A stretch of 64,000 nt of DNA from Micromonospora olivasterospora (GTDB lineage: Bacteria; Actinomycetota; Actinomycetes; Mycobacteriales; Micromonosporaceae), in contig NZ_VLKE01000001.1 of NCBI RefSeq assembly GCF_007830265.1, positions 6,448,001 to 6,512,000 on the forward strand. The letters are read 5' to 3'. Below the pieces are notes generated by a model. It saw only the letters and a list, made by a program, of their open reading frames with translations. It was not told the origin of the DNA and made no database searches. The first letter of the stretch is position 1; every line of letters starts with the position of its first letter. Both the position numbers and the translations under genes were made by a program. This document shows positions 1 to 8,351 of the stretch, piece by piece.

Positions 1-1
1 C

Positions 2-871
2 GGCATCGAGGGGGTCCAGCCGGGCGGGGCCCGGCCAGGCGCCCGGGTAAACGGCATGGAGGCCAGCCTGATCAGCGCGGGTGAGAAAAGCCCGAGGACC
101 CACGTGTTCGGGGGCGGGATCGTCAGCACCGAGAAGAACTGGTGGGGCGACACCGTCGATACCTATGCCGACGGCTCCAAGCGGACCACCACGCCCATCG
201 ACAACGGGGCCAGCATCGAAATCACCGACAAGGACGGCAACAAGGCGGGCACCACTGTCAAGCATGGCGGCACCGTCCATGAGGGCACCACCGAGGTCAC
301 CTACAGCAGCGAGGCGCTCCTGGACAGCGACGACAACCTGATCCAGTCGAAGGACACCGAGCACCGCAAGGAGAAGGACGGGTCGTCGACGACGACGACC
401 GTCACCACGGAGTACATCCGCGACGGAGACGGCAAGCTCATGGGCACCGTCACCGTCACCACGAAAGAAGCCACGTCCTCCAGCGGCGCGACCTCCAAGA
501 GCACAAACACCGCGGTGTGCGACGCCAGCGGAAAGCAGTGCACCGACTACCCCGACACCACGAAGTACATCGATCCCGAGCAGGCGTACAACTCGATGGT
601 GACGCAGGAGAGGGTCGACGGTGTGTTGCGCCTGCGTGGCGCGGCGGTCAACGTGGTCCCGGGTTGGAACGCCCCGGGGATGGAGGAGCAGCCGGAGAAC
701 CCCGCCAACCCGTCCACGATCATGCTGGTCGACGGCACGGTGGGCGAACTCTTCCTGCTGACCGAGCCCAAGCGGGTCACCCAGGCCCAGCCCGAAGGCC
801 ACCCCGGGCTGCCCAGCCCCAGGGACGCGGGTACGTTGCCGGGCGGCGGCGGGTGCGAGGGGCTCTGCTGA
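2..871 (+). CDS. Hypothetical Thr/Gly/Asp-rich protein, 5' end outside window
   Basis: The frame is open from base 2 with no stop before the first Met at 56, so the real start most likely lies left of the window and only the C-terminal 289 codons are seen. The protein is rich in Thr, Asp, Gly and Ser, with many short polar beta-like stretches (for example DKDGNKAGTTVKHGG) and few hydrophobic runs; the only obvious Cys residues are a close pair in VCDASGKQC and one at the extreme C-terminus (GLC). No catalytic motif or membrane segment is visible. The composition suggests an extracellular or repeat-type protein, but I do not recognise a family. A strong hairpin follows the stop. Confidence 0.6.
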   Translation, partial: GIEGVQPGGARPGARVNGMEASLISAGEKSPRTHVFGGGIVSTEKNWWGDTVDTYADGSKRTTTPIDNGASIEITDKDGNKAGTTVKHGGTVHEGTTEVTYSSEALLDSDDNLIQSKDTEHRKEKDGSSTTTTVTTEYIRDGDGKLMGTVTVTTKEATSSSGATSKSTNTAVCDASGKQCTDYPDTTKYIDPEQAYNSMVTQERVDGVLRLRGAAVNVVPGWNAPGMEEQPENPANPSTIMLVDGTVGELFLLTEPKRVTQAQPEGHPGLPSPRDAGTLPGGGGCEGLC

Positions 872-879
872 CGTCCTTC

Positions 880-910
880 CGGGCGGTACGACAGAGAGCC
901 GTACCGCCCG
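880..910 (+). terminator. Hairpin terminator after the first gene
   Basis: A perfect 11-bp stem, CGGGCGGTACG (880-890) paired with CGTACCGCCCG (900-910), with a 9-base loop, lies 9 bases after the stop codon at 871. There is no T-run, which is usual for high-GC actinobacterial terminators. Confidence 0.7.
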
Positions 911-1080
911 CAAGCGGGGCGCATGTCCTCTGTAGCGCTTTCGGTGGGACGCCAGAGTTCGCAGGCGTAGAGGACGGCGCACCGGTGGAATGCACCTATT
1001 CAGAATCAGTGCTATTCGTCGAATTTGGCGTCGTCCGTAGCGTCCAGCCAATACCTGCGGCGTCCCTGTTGGCTTGGGAG

Positions 1081-1560
1081 TCACAGGCCGGCGAGGAAGA
1101 ACGGGGCGGTCAGCGGGCCGACCGAGCCGAGGAGGGCGGAGCCGAGGCCGGAGGCGGCGCCGACGGCGGCGAAGGTCCGGTCGCGGGGTTTGCGGGGGTG
1201 TGGGTTGAGGCGTCGCCAGATGACCACGCCGATGAGGAACACGCCGAGCAGGCGCTTGAGAGGGCGAAGGGGGGCGTGGGCCAGCAACAGCCCGCCGGCG
1301 ATGGCCAGGGGGACGGCGCCGGCGGCGAACCAGCCGATCAGGGGCCAGCGCAGATGGTGGCGGTTGAGCCAGACCCGGGAGGCGTTGCTGGACAGTTGGG
1401 TGAGGGTCAGCATCGGCACGGCCACGCGCAGCCCGAACAGGGCGGTGAACACCGGCAGCAGCAACACCCCGCCGCCGAACCCTGCGACCGCGGACAACGC
1501 GGCCAGGGTGAACGCGGCGGCGGACGCGGCGACCAGGACCAGCAGCTCGTGCACCATCAC
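1081..1560 (-). pseudogene. TauE/SafE-family exporter, N-terminal half only
   Basis: The 159-residue product has the start of a TauE/SafE (DUF81) permease: hydrophobic helix 1 followed by the glycine motif AVAGFGGGVLLLP (about residues 24-36), further helices near 45-60, 73-92 and 100-115, and the second-half opening GSALLGSVGPLTAPFFLAGL at the end. Family members are about 240-270 residues and carry a second set of three to four helices after this point. Here a TGA follows immediately and the next minus-strand sequence does not encode a helix, so the C-terminal half is missing. A functional half-size exporter is possible (some families dimerise half-units) but loss by deletion is more likely. 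Confidence 0.6.
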
Positions 1561-1786
1561 CGGCTCAGCCTGCCACCTCTATCGTCTTCGGCTTGGCCTC
1601 CTGCTTGTGGTGCAGCGGCTCCGGGTGCCGCCGGCGTTAGTGACCTGGCTGGTTGTAACGGCGTGAATCTGGCGGGTCACGATTGATGCGGCGACGCGTG
1701 TCCGGGGTTTCCGGAGCGTTTGCGCAGTGTCTGGTGGGCGAGGAGACACCGGTCGACCCGAAGGGCTATCACCCGAGGGTTGCCAG

Positions 1787-2182
1787 TCAGGCTGATGGCT
1801 TGCCAAGAAGTCGTTCGATGATTCGGGGTTCGCCGGGCCAGGCGGCCATCAGGACTTCCCGGGGAACCTGTCGACCGGCGTAGCGGAGAGCGAGCGCGAC
1901 CACGACGATGTCGTCGAGGGGGCCGATGACGGGCAGGAATTCGGGGATGAGGTCGATCGGGCTGGCCACCCAGAGTCCGGCGATCAGGACGGCGATCTTT
2001 GCCCGGCGGGGCACTCGGGGATCTCTGCGGAGCCGCCGGACGGTGGTGACACAGTCGGGGATGAAGGCGGCGAGGTCGCGCAGGATGCCGGGCGGTAGCC
2101 GGCGGGCCAGCAGGATCAGCAGCGCCCACGAGGCGAGCAGCAGCACGACCGCGATGGCCAGGCCGATAAGCCAGTCACGCAT
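1787..2182 (-). CDS. DUF1232 (YkvA-type) membrane protein
   Basis: A 131-residue protein with an N-terminal transmembrane helix (about residues 4-27) and the DUF1232 hallmark SPIDLIPEFLPVIGPLDD at about 74-91, in which Asp-Leu-Ile-Pro and the closing Asp-Asp are the conserved residues. The family is widespread and of unknown function. The start codon overlaps the end of the upstream ChrB-like gene by 8 bases, so the two are probably translationally coupled. Family assignment is firm; role is not known. Confidence 0.85.
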   Translation of the reverse strand: MRDWLIGLAIAVVLLLASWALLILLARRLPPGILRDLAAFIPDCVTTVRRLRRDPRVPRRAKIAVLIAGLWVASPIDLIPEFLPVIGPLDDIVVVALALRYAGRQVPREVLMAAWPGEPRIIERLLGKPSA

Positions 2183-2744
2183 TGGGCACCTCTTGACCGA
2201 GTGGGGCGTGCACGGCTTGGTAGACGTCGTCGGCGTAGCCGTCGAGGACCTCGGTGCAGTGCTTGAGGCGGTCCTCGGCCTGGACGCCCTCGGCGACGCC
2301 GTAGATGTCGCGGGCCTTGAGTTCGCGGAACCAGCGGCGTAGCCGGTCCAGGCTCTGTTCTTCCTCGTCGAGTTCAGCGACGGTGAGCTTGCCGATGCGC
2401 TTCTCTTTGGCGATCTCGGCTTCGTACTTGTCGCATTCAGAGACGAACTCGGTCCACTCTTCGGCGCGGGCGGCGTTGAACTCCCGGATCAGGCTGGCCC
2501 GGCTGGGCTCGTCGCGGGCGGCGGCGTCGAGCATGAGCATCTGGCCGTCGGCGCGGTGGACTAGCTCCGCGACGCGATCGAGGCCGGTGGCGAAGACCGG
2601 TGCGGCGGGTGCGGCCCAGACACCTCCGCCGACCGGGATGGCACCGACCCGGCGTAGTTCTCGCCAGACCGCGACCCGATGCCGAGACGGCCCAGTCGGT
2701 AGTCGGAGCACCGTCAGTAACCAGTCAAGAGAATCATCCGCCAC
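2175..2744 (-). CDS. ChrB N-terminal-domain protein (chromate-resistance regulator family)
   Basis: The 189-residue protein resembles the N-terminal domain of ChrB: residues about 8-50 (WLLTVLRLPTGPSRHRVAVW, RRVGAIPVGGGVWAAP) match the conserved opening of that family, followed by a charged helical region (EWTEFVSECDKYEAEIAKE, 98-115) and a C-terminal helical tail. Full ChrB is about 300 residues; this is a single-domain version common in actinobacteria. No ChrA chromate transporter is present nearby, so a role in chromate resistance is not shown by context. It overlaps the downstream DUF1232 gene by 8 bases. Confidence 0.75.
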   Translation of the reverse strand: MADDSLDWLLTVLRLPTGPSRHRVAVWRELRRVGAIPVGGGVWAAPAAPVFATGLDRVAELVHRADGQMLMLDAAARDEPSRASLIREFNAARAEEWTEFVSECDKYEAEIAKEKRIGKLTVAELDEEEQSLDRLRRWFRELKARDIYGVAEGVQAEDRLKHCTEVLDGYADDVYQAVHAPLGQEVPNA

Positions 2745-2779
2745 GCGTCGGATTGTAACGGCTGCTACATCCGCATCGG

Positions 2780-2965
2780 TAGCAGCAGCCGGGAGGACGA
2801 TGTGCTCCCCTGCTGGGCCGCATCAGCGGGTGCCAGCTGGTCCAGCCGCGGACCTGGCAGTGGTCCAGGTCGACCTGACCCTTGCCGGTCTGGCACAACT
2901 CCTCGATGCTTCAGCGGGAGCCCGCGATGGTGACGAGGGTGTGCAGCGACATCGCCACCACGGCC
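2780..2965 (-). pseudogene. IS701-type transposase, C-terminal remnant
   Basis: Read on the minus strand, this stretch gives SLHTLVTIAGSR, a TGA (2911-2913), then SIEELCQTGKGQVDLDHCQV and RGWTSWH. This matches the C-terminal block of IS701-family transposases (usual form [26 protein letters not shown]), with the conserved Trp codon of the RW pair now a TGA. No upstream part of the transposase and no inverted repeat are visible. It is a dead scrap. Confidence 0.6.
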
Positions 2966-2985
2966 CGACATACCCGCCTCCCGAT

Positions 2986-3025
2986 GACCGGACCGGACCG
3001 GACCGGACCGGACCGGACCGGACCG
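2986..3025. repeat. Eight tandem copies of GACCG
   Basis: The pentamer GACCG is repeated eight times without interruption. It lies in the non-coding leader region of the secreted-protein gene at 3248, about 220 bases upstream of its start, next to the IS701 scrap. A 5-bp unit would shift frame if inside a gene, but no gene is supported here. Confidence 0.95.
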
Positions 3026-3247
3026 GTGGCATGCTCCACAAGCGCCGGACCATCGCCGCCCGGAGTTCCGCCGACCGCTCAGCTGATCACGCCATGCCCT
3101 CTACCGGACGCGCCGATACCCCGGGTCGCCGGCCGGAATGTCCCTTCCCGCGCCAAAATCCAGACGCGATTCACGCGGCGGGCCGGTGACGATCGCCCCC
3201 CAGGGTGTCCCGAAAGATCTACCACAGTGGATCATCGGGAGGATCGC

Positions 3248-4849
3248 ATGATCGACGGAAGTCAACGACGACGGATCCGACGCCTCGCGTCCCTGGGAGT
3301 CGGCGTACTGCTGGCCAGCCTGCTCGCGCCAACCCACACAGCCCAAGCGCAACCGGACCCGGCGCCCGCACCGGGCAAGGCGACCTTCAGCGAGCCCGCC
3401 GCCTTCGACGTCACCGCGCCCCTGCGCGACATCGCCAGCACCGCCCGGCGCTCGCTGGCGTCCACGCCGTGGCAGTTGCCCGAGGAACGCGGACCGCGGC
3501 TCAGCGACCGCGGCCACACCCCCGACCAGGCGATCCAAGCCAAGAAGCCGCCCCGCACGATCGGCGGCACCACCGCGAACTTCGAGGGCCTCAGCAACCA
3601 GGACAACTTCAACGTCACGGGCCGCCGGGTCAACCCGCCCGACCCGGTCGGTGACGTCGGCCCGAACCACTACGTCGAGATGGTCAACCTGGTCTTCGGC
3701 GTCTACTCCAAGAGCGGTCAGATGCTGCTGGGCCCCCTGGCGCTCGGCGACCTGTGGGCCGGCTTCGCGGTCGACGAGTGCACCGACGACTCCGGCGACC
3801 CGGTCGTGCTCTACGACCAGCGGGCCGACCGCTGGATTCTCACCCAGTTCACCACCCGTGGCTCGAACTACCCGAACGAGCCGGCCAACCTCTTCTACAA
3901 CTGCGTCGCCGTCTCCACCACCGGTGACCCGACCGGCTTCTACTACCGGTACGCGTTCAGCACCGGCTACAACTTCCCGGACTACCCGAAGTACGGGATC
4001 TGGGGCGACTCCTACCTGATCACCACCCGCGAGTTCGGCACCGTCGACCCGTCCGTCTACGGCATCGGCGTCTACGGCCTCGAACGGGACCGGATGATCG
4101 CCGGCGACCCGAACGCCCGGGCGGTGGGCTTCCTGCTTCAGGAGGGCAGGGTTCCGCTGAACCTCATCGGCGACGGCCTACTCCCCGCGGACGCGGACGG
4201 ACCCAAGCCACCCCCGGCCGGCTCGCCCGCACCGATCGTCGGCACCCAGGACGACGGTGCCGGCTACGGCGCCACCTTCGACGCCGTCAACGTCTGGGAA
4301 TTCAACGTCACCTGGAACGCCGCCCCCACCGCCTCGATCGGCCTCAAGACCCAACTCCCGACCGCACAGTTCGACTCGGTCTTCCCCTGCCAGCCGACCG
4401 CCCGCGACTGCCTGCCCCAACCGGCATCACCAACCCCGACCAGTACCTCGACGTACTCTCGTACCGGCAGCGGCCCACCTGGCGGCTGGCCTACCGCACG
4501 TTCGACTCGTACGAGTCCATGGTCACCAACCAGTCCGTCGAGGCGCTGCCCGGGCAGGCCGGTATCCGTTGGTGGGAGCTGCGCCGCGACAAGCGCGGCA
4601 AATACACCATCCGCCAGGAAGGCACCTTCGCTGCTCACCCTCGGTGAGGGCACCATCGTCAACGGCACCGCCGCCCAGACCAGCCTCAACTCGCGCTGGG
4701 GCGACTACAGCTCGATGAACGTCGACCCCGTTGACGACTGCACCTTCTGGTACGTCAACGAGTACTACACCCAGGCCGGCGCCGCCCAGGCACCCAACGG
4801 CAACGGCTGGCAGACCCGCATCGCCAGTTTCCGCCTACCCCACTGCTGA
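3248..4849 (+). CDS. Secreted actinobacterial hypothetical protein with internal frameshift and deletion
   Basis: The ATG at 3248 has a GGGAGG ribosome-binding site 6 bases upstream and starts a Sec signal peptide (Arg-rich n-region, hydrophobic 14-28, cleavage near AQA-34). The mature domain contains GDVGPNHYVEMVNLVFGVYS, aromatic and Asn-rich strands and ends in GDYSSMNVDPVDDCTFWYVN and a C-terminal Cys. From about 4421 to 4630 the open frame is nonsense, whereas the +1 frame reads GITNPDQYLDVLSYRQRPTW ... QEGTF, clearly the family sequence. One base appears lost in the C-run near 4421, and a further deletion at about 4630 restores the frame at LLTLGEGTIVNG. About 70 residues are therefore scrambled and some are missing. 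It is a distant paralog of the 6156-7796 product. Function unknown; probably damaged. Confidence 0.75.
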   Translation: MIDGSQRRRIRRLASLGVGVLLASLLAPTHTAQAQPDPAPAPGKATFSEPAAFDVTAPLRDIASTARRSLASTPWQLPEERGPRLSDRGHTPDQAIQAKKPPRTIGGTTANFEGLSNQDNFNVTGRRVNPPDPVGDVGPNHYVEMVNLVFGVYSKSGQMLLGPLALGDLWAGFAVDECTDDSGDPVVLYDQRADRWILTQFTTRGSNYPNEPANLFYNCVAVSTTGDPTGFYYRYAFSTGYNFPDYPKYGIWGDSYLITTREFGTVDPSVYGIGVYGLERDRMIAGDPNARAVGFLLQEGRVPLNLIGDGLLPADADGPKPPPAGSPAPIVGTQDDGAGYGATFDAVNVWEFNVTWNAAPTASIGLKTQLPTAQFDSVFPCQPTARDCLPQPASPTPTSTSTYSRTGSGPPGGWPTARSTRTSPWSPTSPSRRCPGRPVSVGGSCAATSAANTPSARKAPSLLTLGEGTIVNGTAAQTSLNSRWGDYSSMNVDPVDDCTFWYVNEYYTQAGAAQAPNGNGWQTRIASFRLPHC

Positions 4850-4856
4850 CCGACGA

Positions 4857-4890
4857 TCGGGGCGGGCGACCACCCGGCCGCCCGCCCCGA
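4857..4890 (+). terminator. Strong GC hairpin terminator
   Basis: TCGGGGCGGGCG (4857-4868) and CGCCCGCCCCGA (4879-4890) form a perfect 12-bp stem with a 10-base loop, 7 bases after the stop of the secreted-protein gene. Confidence 0.85.
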
Positions 4891-5023
4891 TGCCCGCGGG
4901 ATGGTGCCCCGGCGGCAGGGCCTCGACGAGTGTGACCGCGTCAACGTCGAGCAGCACCTGCCGCTCCTCGCGGCTGGTCGAGCGCACCGGTGTTCTCCTC
5001 GATTGTGGGCGGCGGTGGTGTGA

Positions 5024-5330
5024 TCAGGCGTTTGCCCTGCCGCGACGGCGCGGGCCCGTCCGTGCGCGGCGGCCGCCGGCGAGGAAGGTGCGGACGTCGG
5101 TGTACTGGGCGGGGACCTGCACGTCGAGGGTGAGCGACTCGCCGTCGGTGGCCGGTTCGGCTGTGACGGCGGAGGTGAAGGAGCAGCACGGCGTCTTGCG
5201 GGGGCAAGGTCTCGCACCCTGGTCTCCGGGCCGGCGGGTCCGGTCAGCCGCATCCGGCTGTAGGCCGGCCCGACGGTCTCCACGTGGCAGCGCCGTGACG
5301 GCGTCCACTCGACGGCAAGCCTGTACCCGG
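5024..5330 (-). pseudogene. Degenerate small Cys-motif protein
   Basis: On the minus strand one frame gives PRKTPCCSFTSAVTAEPATD and SLTLDVQVPAQYTDV. This resembles the conserved core of small actinobacterial proteins found beside metal-responsive MerR genes (usual form CCSFFTFTL ... LDVEVPAAYVDVLDAL). The preceding part (VEWTPSRRCHVETVGP, RLTGPAGPETRVRDLA) is in another frame, and a further residue is missing after CCSF. At least one frameshift separates the parts and no good start is visible. The assignment rests on a short motif and is tentative. The rest of 4891-5510 shows nothing I can support. Confidence 0.35.
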
Positions 5331-5510
5331 GCACCGATCGCAAGTTCGATGTGCGCGAGGACTCCGACGGCGCGGAGTTCAAGCATGGTGCCGAGCGCCG
5401 GCAGTGCCTCCTCGCCGCGTTCCGGTCAATCCGCCAGGCCCGATACGAGCGGAGCAGTTCCAAACGACAGGGCGCATGGGCGGCAACCGTTGGCGCCTTG
5501 TCGGCGTCCC

Positions 5511-5954
5511 ATGACTGTGGGTGTGCGAGCAGGCTGGTCGCGAATGGCCCTCGTGCTGCCGGCCGTACTGCTGGCGGGGTGTGCGGTAGCCGATCCTGGA
5601 GGCGCGCCGGCGGCACCGACGGCCGGGGGTGCGGGAGTTCGGGGCACGGCAACGGTCGACGTCGGCTGCCCCGTGCTGGACGCCGGATCGCCGTGTCCGC
5701 GGGTCCCCCTCAGGGCCCGGATCGTGGTCTTCCGGGCCGGGTCCGACCATCAGGTGGCGGTTACCGAGGCAGGCGAGGACGGGCGTTTCATGATCGACCT
5801 GGAGCCGGGCGGCTACGAGTTGCGTGGCGAGAACGCGACCGGCCGGCCGGTCCCGCAGGCCACGCCTGTCAACCTCGTGATACGGCCGGGGCGGTACGCG
5901 GAGATCGAAATTCGGTTCGACTCTGGCATCAGAGGCGCCTCGACGGCACAGTGA
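5511..5954 (+). CDS. Small lipoprotein with carboxypeptidase-regulatory-like fold
   Basis: The 147-residue product starts MTVGVRAGWSRM, followed by a hydrophobic stretch and the lipobox LLAGC (Cys24), so it should be lipid-anchored on the outer face of the membrane. The mature part has a small Cys pair (GCPVLDAGSPCP) and a beta-sandwich pattern, RIVVFRAGSDHQVAVTEAGE followed by DGRFMIDLEPGGYELRGEN, which is the usual signature of carboxypeptidase-regulatory-like / SpaA-like domains. An alternative start is ATG 5544. It sits between the two large exported proteins and may belong with them, but there is no coupling to prove it. Confidence 0.65.
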   Translation: MTVGVRAGWSRMALVLPAVLLAGCAVADPGGAPAAPTAGGAGVRGTATVDVGCPVLDAGSPCPRVPLRARIVVFRAGSDHQVAVTEAGEDGRFMIDLEPGGYELRGENATGRPVPQATPVNLVIRPGRYAEIEIRFDSGIRGASTAQ

Positions 5955-6155
5955 CGCATCGGGCCTATCTCCGACACATTCCAGCAAGTATGGATATTAG
6001 TGAATCCGCCGACTTGCACGCCCATCGCCACTCACCGTAACTGTCAAAACCCGACAATCGCCTATGCCGACGCCTCGACGCCTGGCATCTTCACTGTCGG
6101 GAAGCTTCCCGCTACTCACGATCACATCCGTCCGTGCCTCGAAACGAGGGAAACA

Positions 6156-7796
6156 GTGGGAAGACTACGTAACGCCATGGCCGCCACAGGGTGCGCAGCC
6201 CTGTTGGCGAGCCTGCTCGTCACCGTCGACGTCGCCGCAGCGAGCCCGCCCACGGCACCAGCGGCGCAGGTCGCGATCGCCCCGGCCGGACGCGGCTACG
6301 CCACCCCGAAGCTCATCGACCAGCGCACCAACTCACCGGCCCGCCAAACCGCCACGACTGCCGACCACCCCGTCCTGGGTGTCGACGGCAAGCCCACCGG
6401 CGCCACCCTGCCCGCCGGCATCAGCAAGGCCGCCAAGCCGTCCGCCGCAGCCACCAGCGCCCGCATCCCGGACGGTCCGAACACCGGACCGAGCGGACAA
6501 CCGCGCGCGCCGTCACCGACCACCATCAACTCCAACTTCGCCGGCATCGACCAGGCCGGCGGCGGCGGCGCCCAACCGTCCGACATCAACGCCAGCGTGG
6601 GCACCACCCAGATCATGGAGACCGTCAACCGGCGGGTCACCGTGTTCAGCAAGACCGGCGTACTCCAGTGCACCAACACCCTGGCCGGGTGGCTCGGGCT
6701 CGGCACCACCAACGTGTTCGACCCGCGCACCATCTACGACAACCTGAACAACCGGTTCGTCATCATCGCCACCACCAGCGGAACCGCCGGCGCCGCCCCG
6801 CGGCTGTTCCTGGCCGCCAGCACCACCAGCAACGCCTGCGGCAGCTACTTCGTCTACACCCTGACCTTCACCGGCGCCCTGTTCCCCAACGGAATGCTGC
6901 TGGACTACCCGTACCTCGGCCAGGACCGGACGGCGATCCTGTCCTCGACCAACAACTTCAACCCCGGCTACGTCAACTCCACCGCCTGGTCGGTGTCCAA
7001 GGCACAGCTGTACGTCGGCGGCGCGGTCAGCTTCCCCGCCTTCTCCGTCGCCTTCTCCACCGCACCGGTCACCGTCACCGGCATCCCCATCGCCGCCACC
7101 GCCAACACCTACTACGTCGCCGGCGTCCCCGGCACCGGCTACAACCTCTACCGCATGAACAACAGCGCCGGACCCGGCACCACCCTCGTACTCCAGGCCA
7201 CCATCGCCTCCGCCTACGCCGCCCCGAGCAGGCGCGTCAACCAGTGCGGCACCACCGTCACCCTCGACCCCCTCGACGGCCGCATAGCCTGGGCGCCCGT
7301 ACAGGCCAGAAACTCGACCTTCGTCTGGTTCACCCACGGCCAGAACATCGGCGGCTTCCCGGGCGTCCGCTACGGAGCCATCAACACCGCCACCAACACC
7401 GTGACCGTGGCCAACGCCTTCCACAGCGGCACCAGCGACGACTTCAACCCATCCCTCGGCGCCTTCGAAACCGCCCCGAACTCGTTCAACATCTGGCTCA
7501 ACTGGGCCTACACCGACACCGGCGCCACCACCTGCACCAACACCTCCACCACCTTCAACGGCGTGCTCCCGGGAGGCGGCCTGCCCGCCCTCACCGGCAG
7601 CGACATCACCCTGGTCACCGGGTCGAACACCACCACCAACACCCGCTTCGGTGACTACTCCAGCGTCCACGTCGACCCCGTCCCCGCCAGCGGCACCTGC
7701 CCCGCCGGCAGCACCGCCCTCCTCGCCCAGCAGTACTTCGTCGGCGGGAACTGGGCCACCCGCCTCGCCCGCGTCAGCATCGGACCCGGCTGCTGA
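6156..7796 (+). CDS. Secreted actinobacterial hypothetical protein, 546 aa
   Basis: The GTG at 6156 follows a GAGGG site at 6147-6150 region and opens a signal peptide (MGRLRN then a hydrophobic 8-28 segment ending in AAAS). The mature protein has a Pro/Ala/Thr-rich N-terminal linker (about 30-130), then a beta-rich domain containing FDPRTIYDNLNNRFVIIAT, SACG/NACGSYFVY and TVTLDPLDGRIAWAPVQARN, and ends with RFGDYSSVHVDP ... QQYFVGGNWATRL and a terminal GC. The GDYSS-V-VDP block and the end with a C-terminal Cys match the 3248-4849 product, so the two are distant paralogs of a family of exported beta-rich proteins without an assigned function. Upstream in-frame Met codons lack a ribosome-binding site and would bury the signal peptide. 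A hairpin terminator follows. Confidence 0.8.
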   Translation: MGRLRNAMAATGCAALLASLLVTVDVAAASPPTAPAAQVAIAPAGRGYATPKLIDQRTNSPARQTATTADHPVLGVDGKPTGATLPAGISKAAKPSAAATSARIPDGPNTGPSGQPRAPSPTTINSNFAGIDQAGGGGAQPSDINASVGTTQIMETVNRRVTVFSKTGVLQCTNTLAGWLGLGTTNVFDPRTIYDNLNNRFVIIATTSGTAGAAPRLFLAASTTSNACGSYFVYTLTFTGALFPNGMLLDYPYLGQDRTAILSSTNNFNPGYVNSTAWSVSKAQLYVGGAVSFPAFSVAFSTAPVTVTGIPIAATANTYYVAGVPGTGYNLYRMNNSAGPGTTLVLQATIASAYAAPSRRVNQCGTTVTLDPLDGRIAWAPVQARNSTFVWFTHGQNIGGFPGVRYGAINTATNTVTVANAFHSGTSDDFNPSLGAFETAPNSFNIWLNWAYTDTGATTCTNTSTTFNGVLPGGGLPALTGSDITLVTGSNTTTNTRFGDYSSVHVDPVPASGTCPAGSTALLAQQYFVGGNWATRLARVSIGPGC

Positions 7797-7813
7797 CACC
7801 TGATCGACACGAA

Positions 7814-7854
7814 CACGGCTGCCCGGCAGTTCGACGACCGCCGGGCAGCCCGTG
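7814..7854 (+). terminator. Hairpin terminator
   Basis: GGCTGCCCGGC (7817-7827) pairs perfectly with GCCGGGCAGCC (7840-7850), 20 bases after the stop at 7796; flanking CAC/GTG bases extend the stem after one bulged C. Confidence 0.8.
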
Positions 7855-8351
7855 CGAACGAAATCCCGATCCTCGCGGCGGATCCTCGTGGGACGGGCAG
7901 CCACCATCCACCTCCCGGGCCGGGCAGCGCTGCGGCCATCGCCCCGACCACCAGGCCGGCCAGTGCCGCCCCCCACGGCCCGCGGGTGGGTTTGCGCAGC
8001 GCCCCACGCGTCGCCAGCGCCGCGGCCAGCTCCGCGACGACCGCAGCACCTCGTCGAGGCAGTACCGCCCAACAGTCAGTAGTACTGATGCCACGTCTAG
8101 TTGACCCAGCAGTGCGGCGGTCGTCGCACCATACCGATACCGGCCGGGTGAACCTCGGCCGGACAGGTCGGCGGTTCCGGGCTATGGGTCGAGACGAGCG
8201 ATGCGGATGTGGAAGGAAGCGCTGCTGGCCGGAGAGGATCTCGGCTGGTCAGCTGATGACCAGCACTCCGCGGTGTTCGGTAAAGTCGCGGCGCTGCGTG
8301 CCGGCCGGCGTGCAGCGGGCCCTAGGCAAGGCGTTTCACCAGCACGACAGG
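7855..8351. other. Intergenic stretch, no gene supported
   Basis: About 500 bases between the terminator and the LuxR-family gene. Open frames here are GC-shadow frames without ribosome-binding sites or recognisable protein. No IS end, RNA gene or strong promoter stands out; it presumably holds the promoter of the gene at 8352. Confidence 0.5.

Noticed and set aside
3101..3670. Long minus-strand open frames opposite the exported protein
   Set aside because: GC-bias shadow frames with no ribosome-binding site or family resemblance, opposite a clear coding frame.
6513..8072. 519-residue minus-strand frame opposite the second exported protein
   Set aside because: Composition of Gly/Ala/Val/Asp and position opposite a real gene with a signal peptide show it to be a shadow frame.
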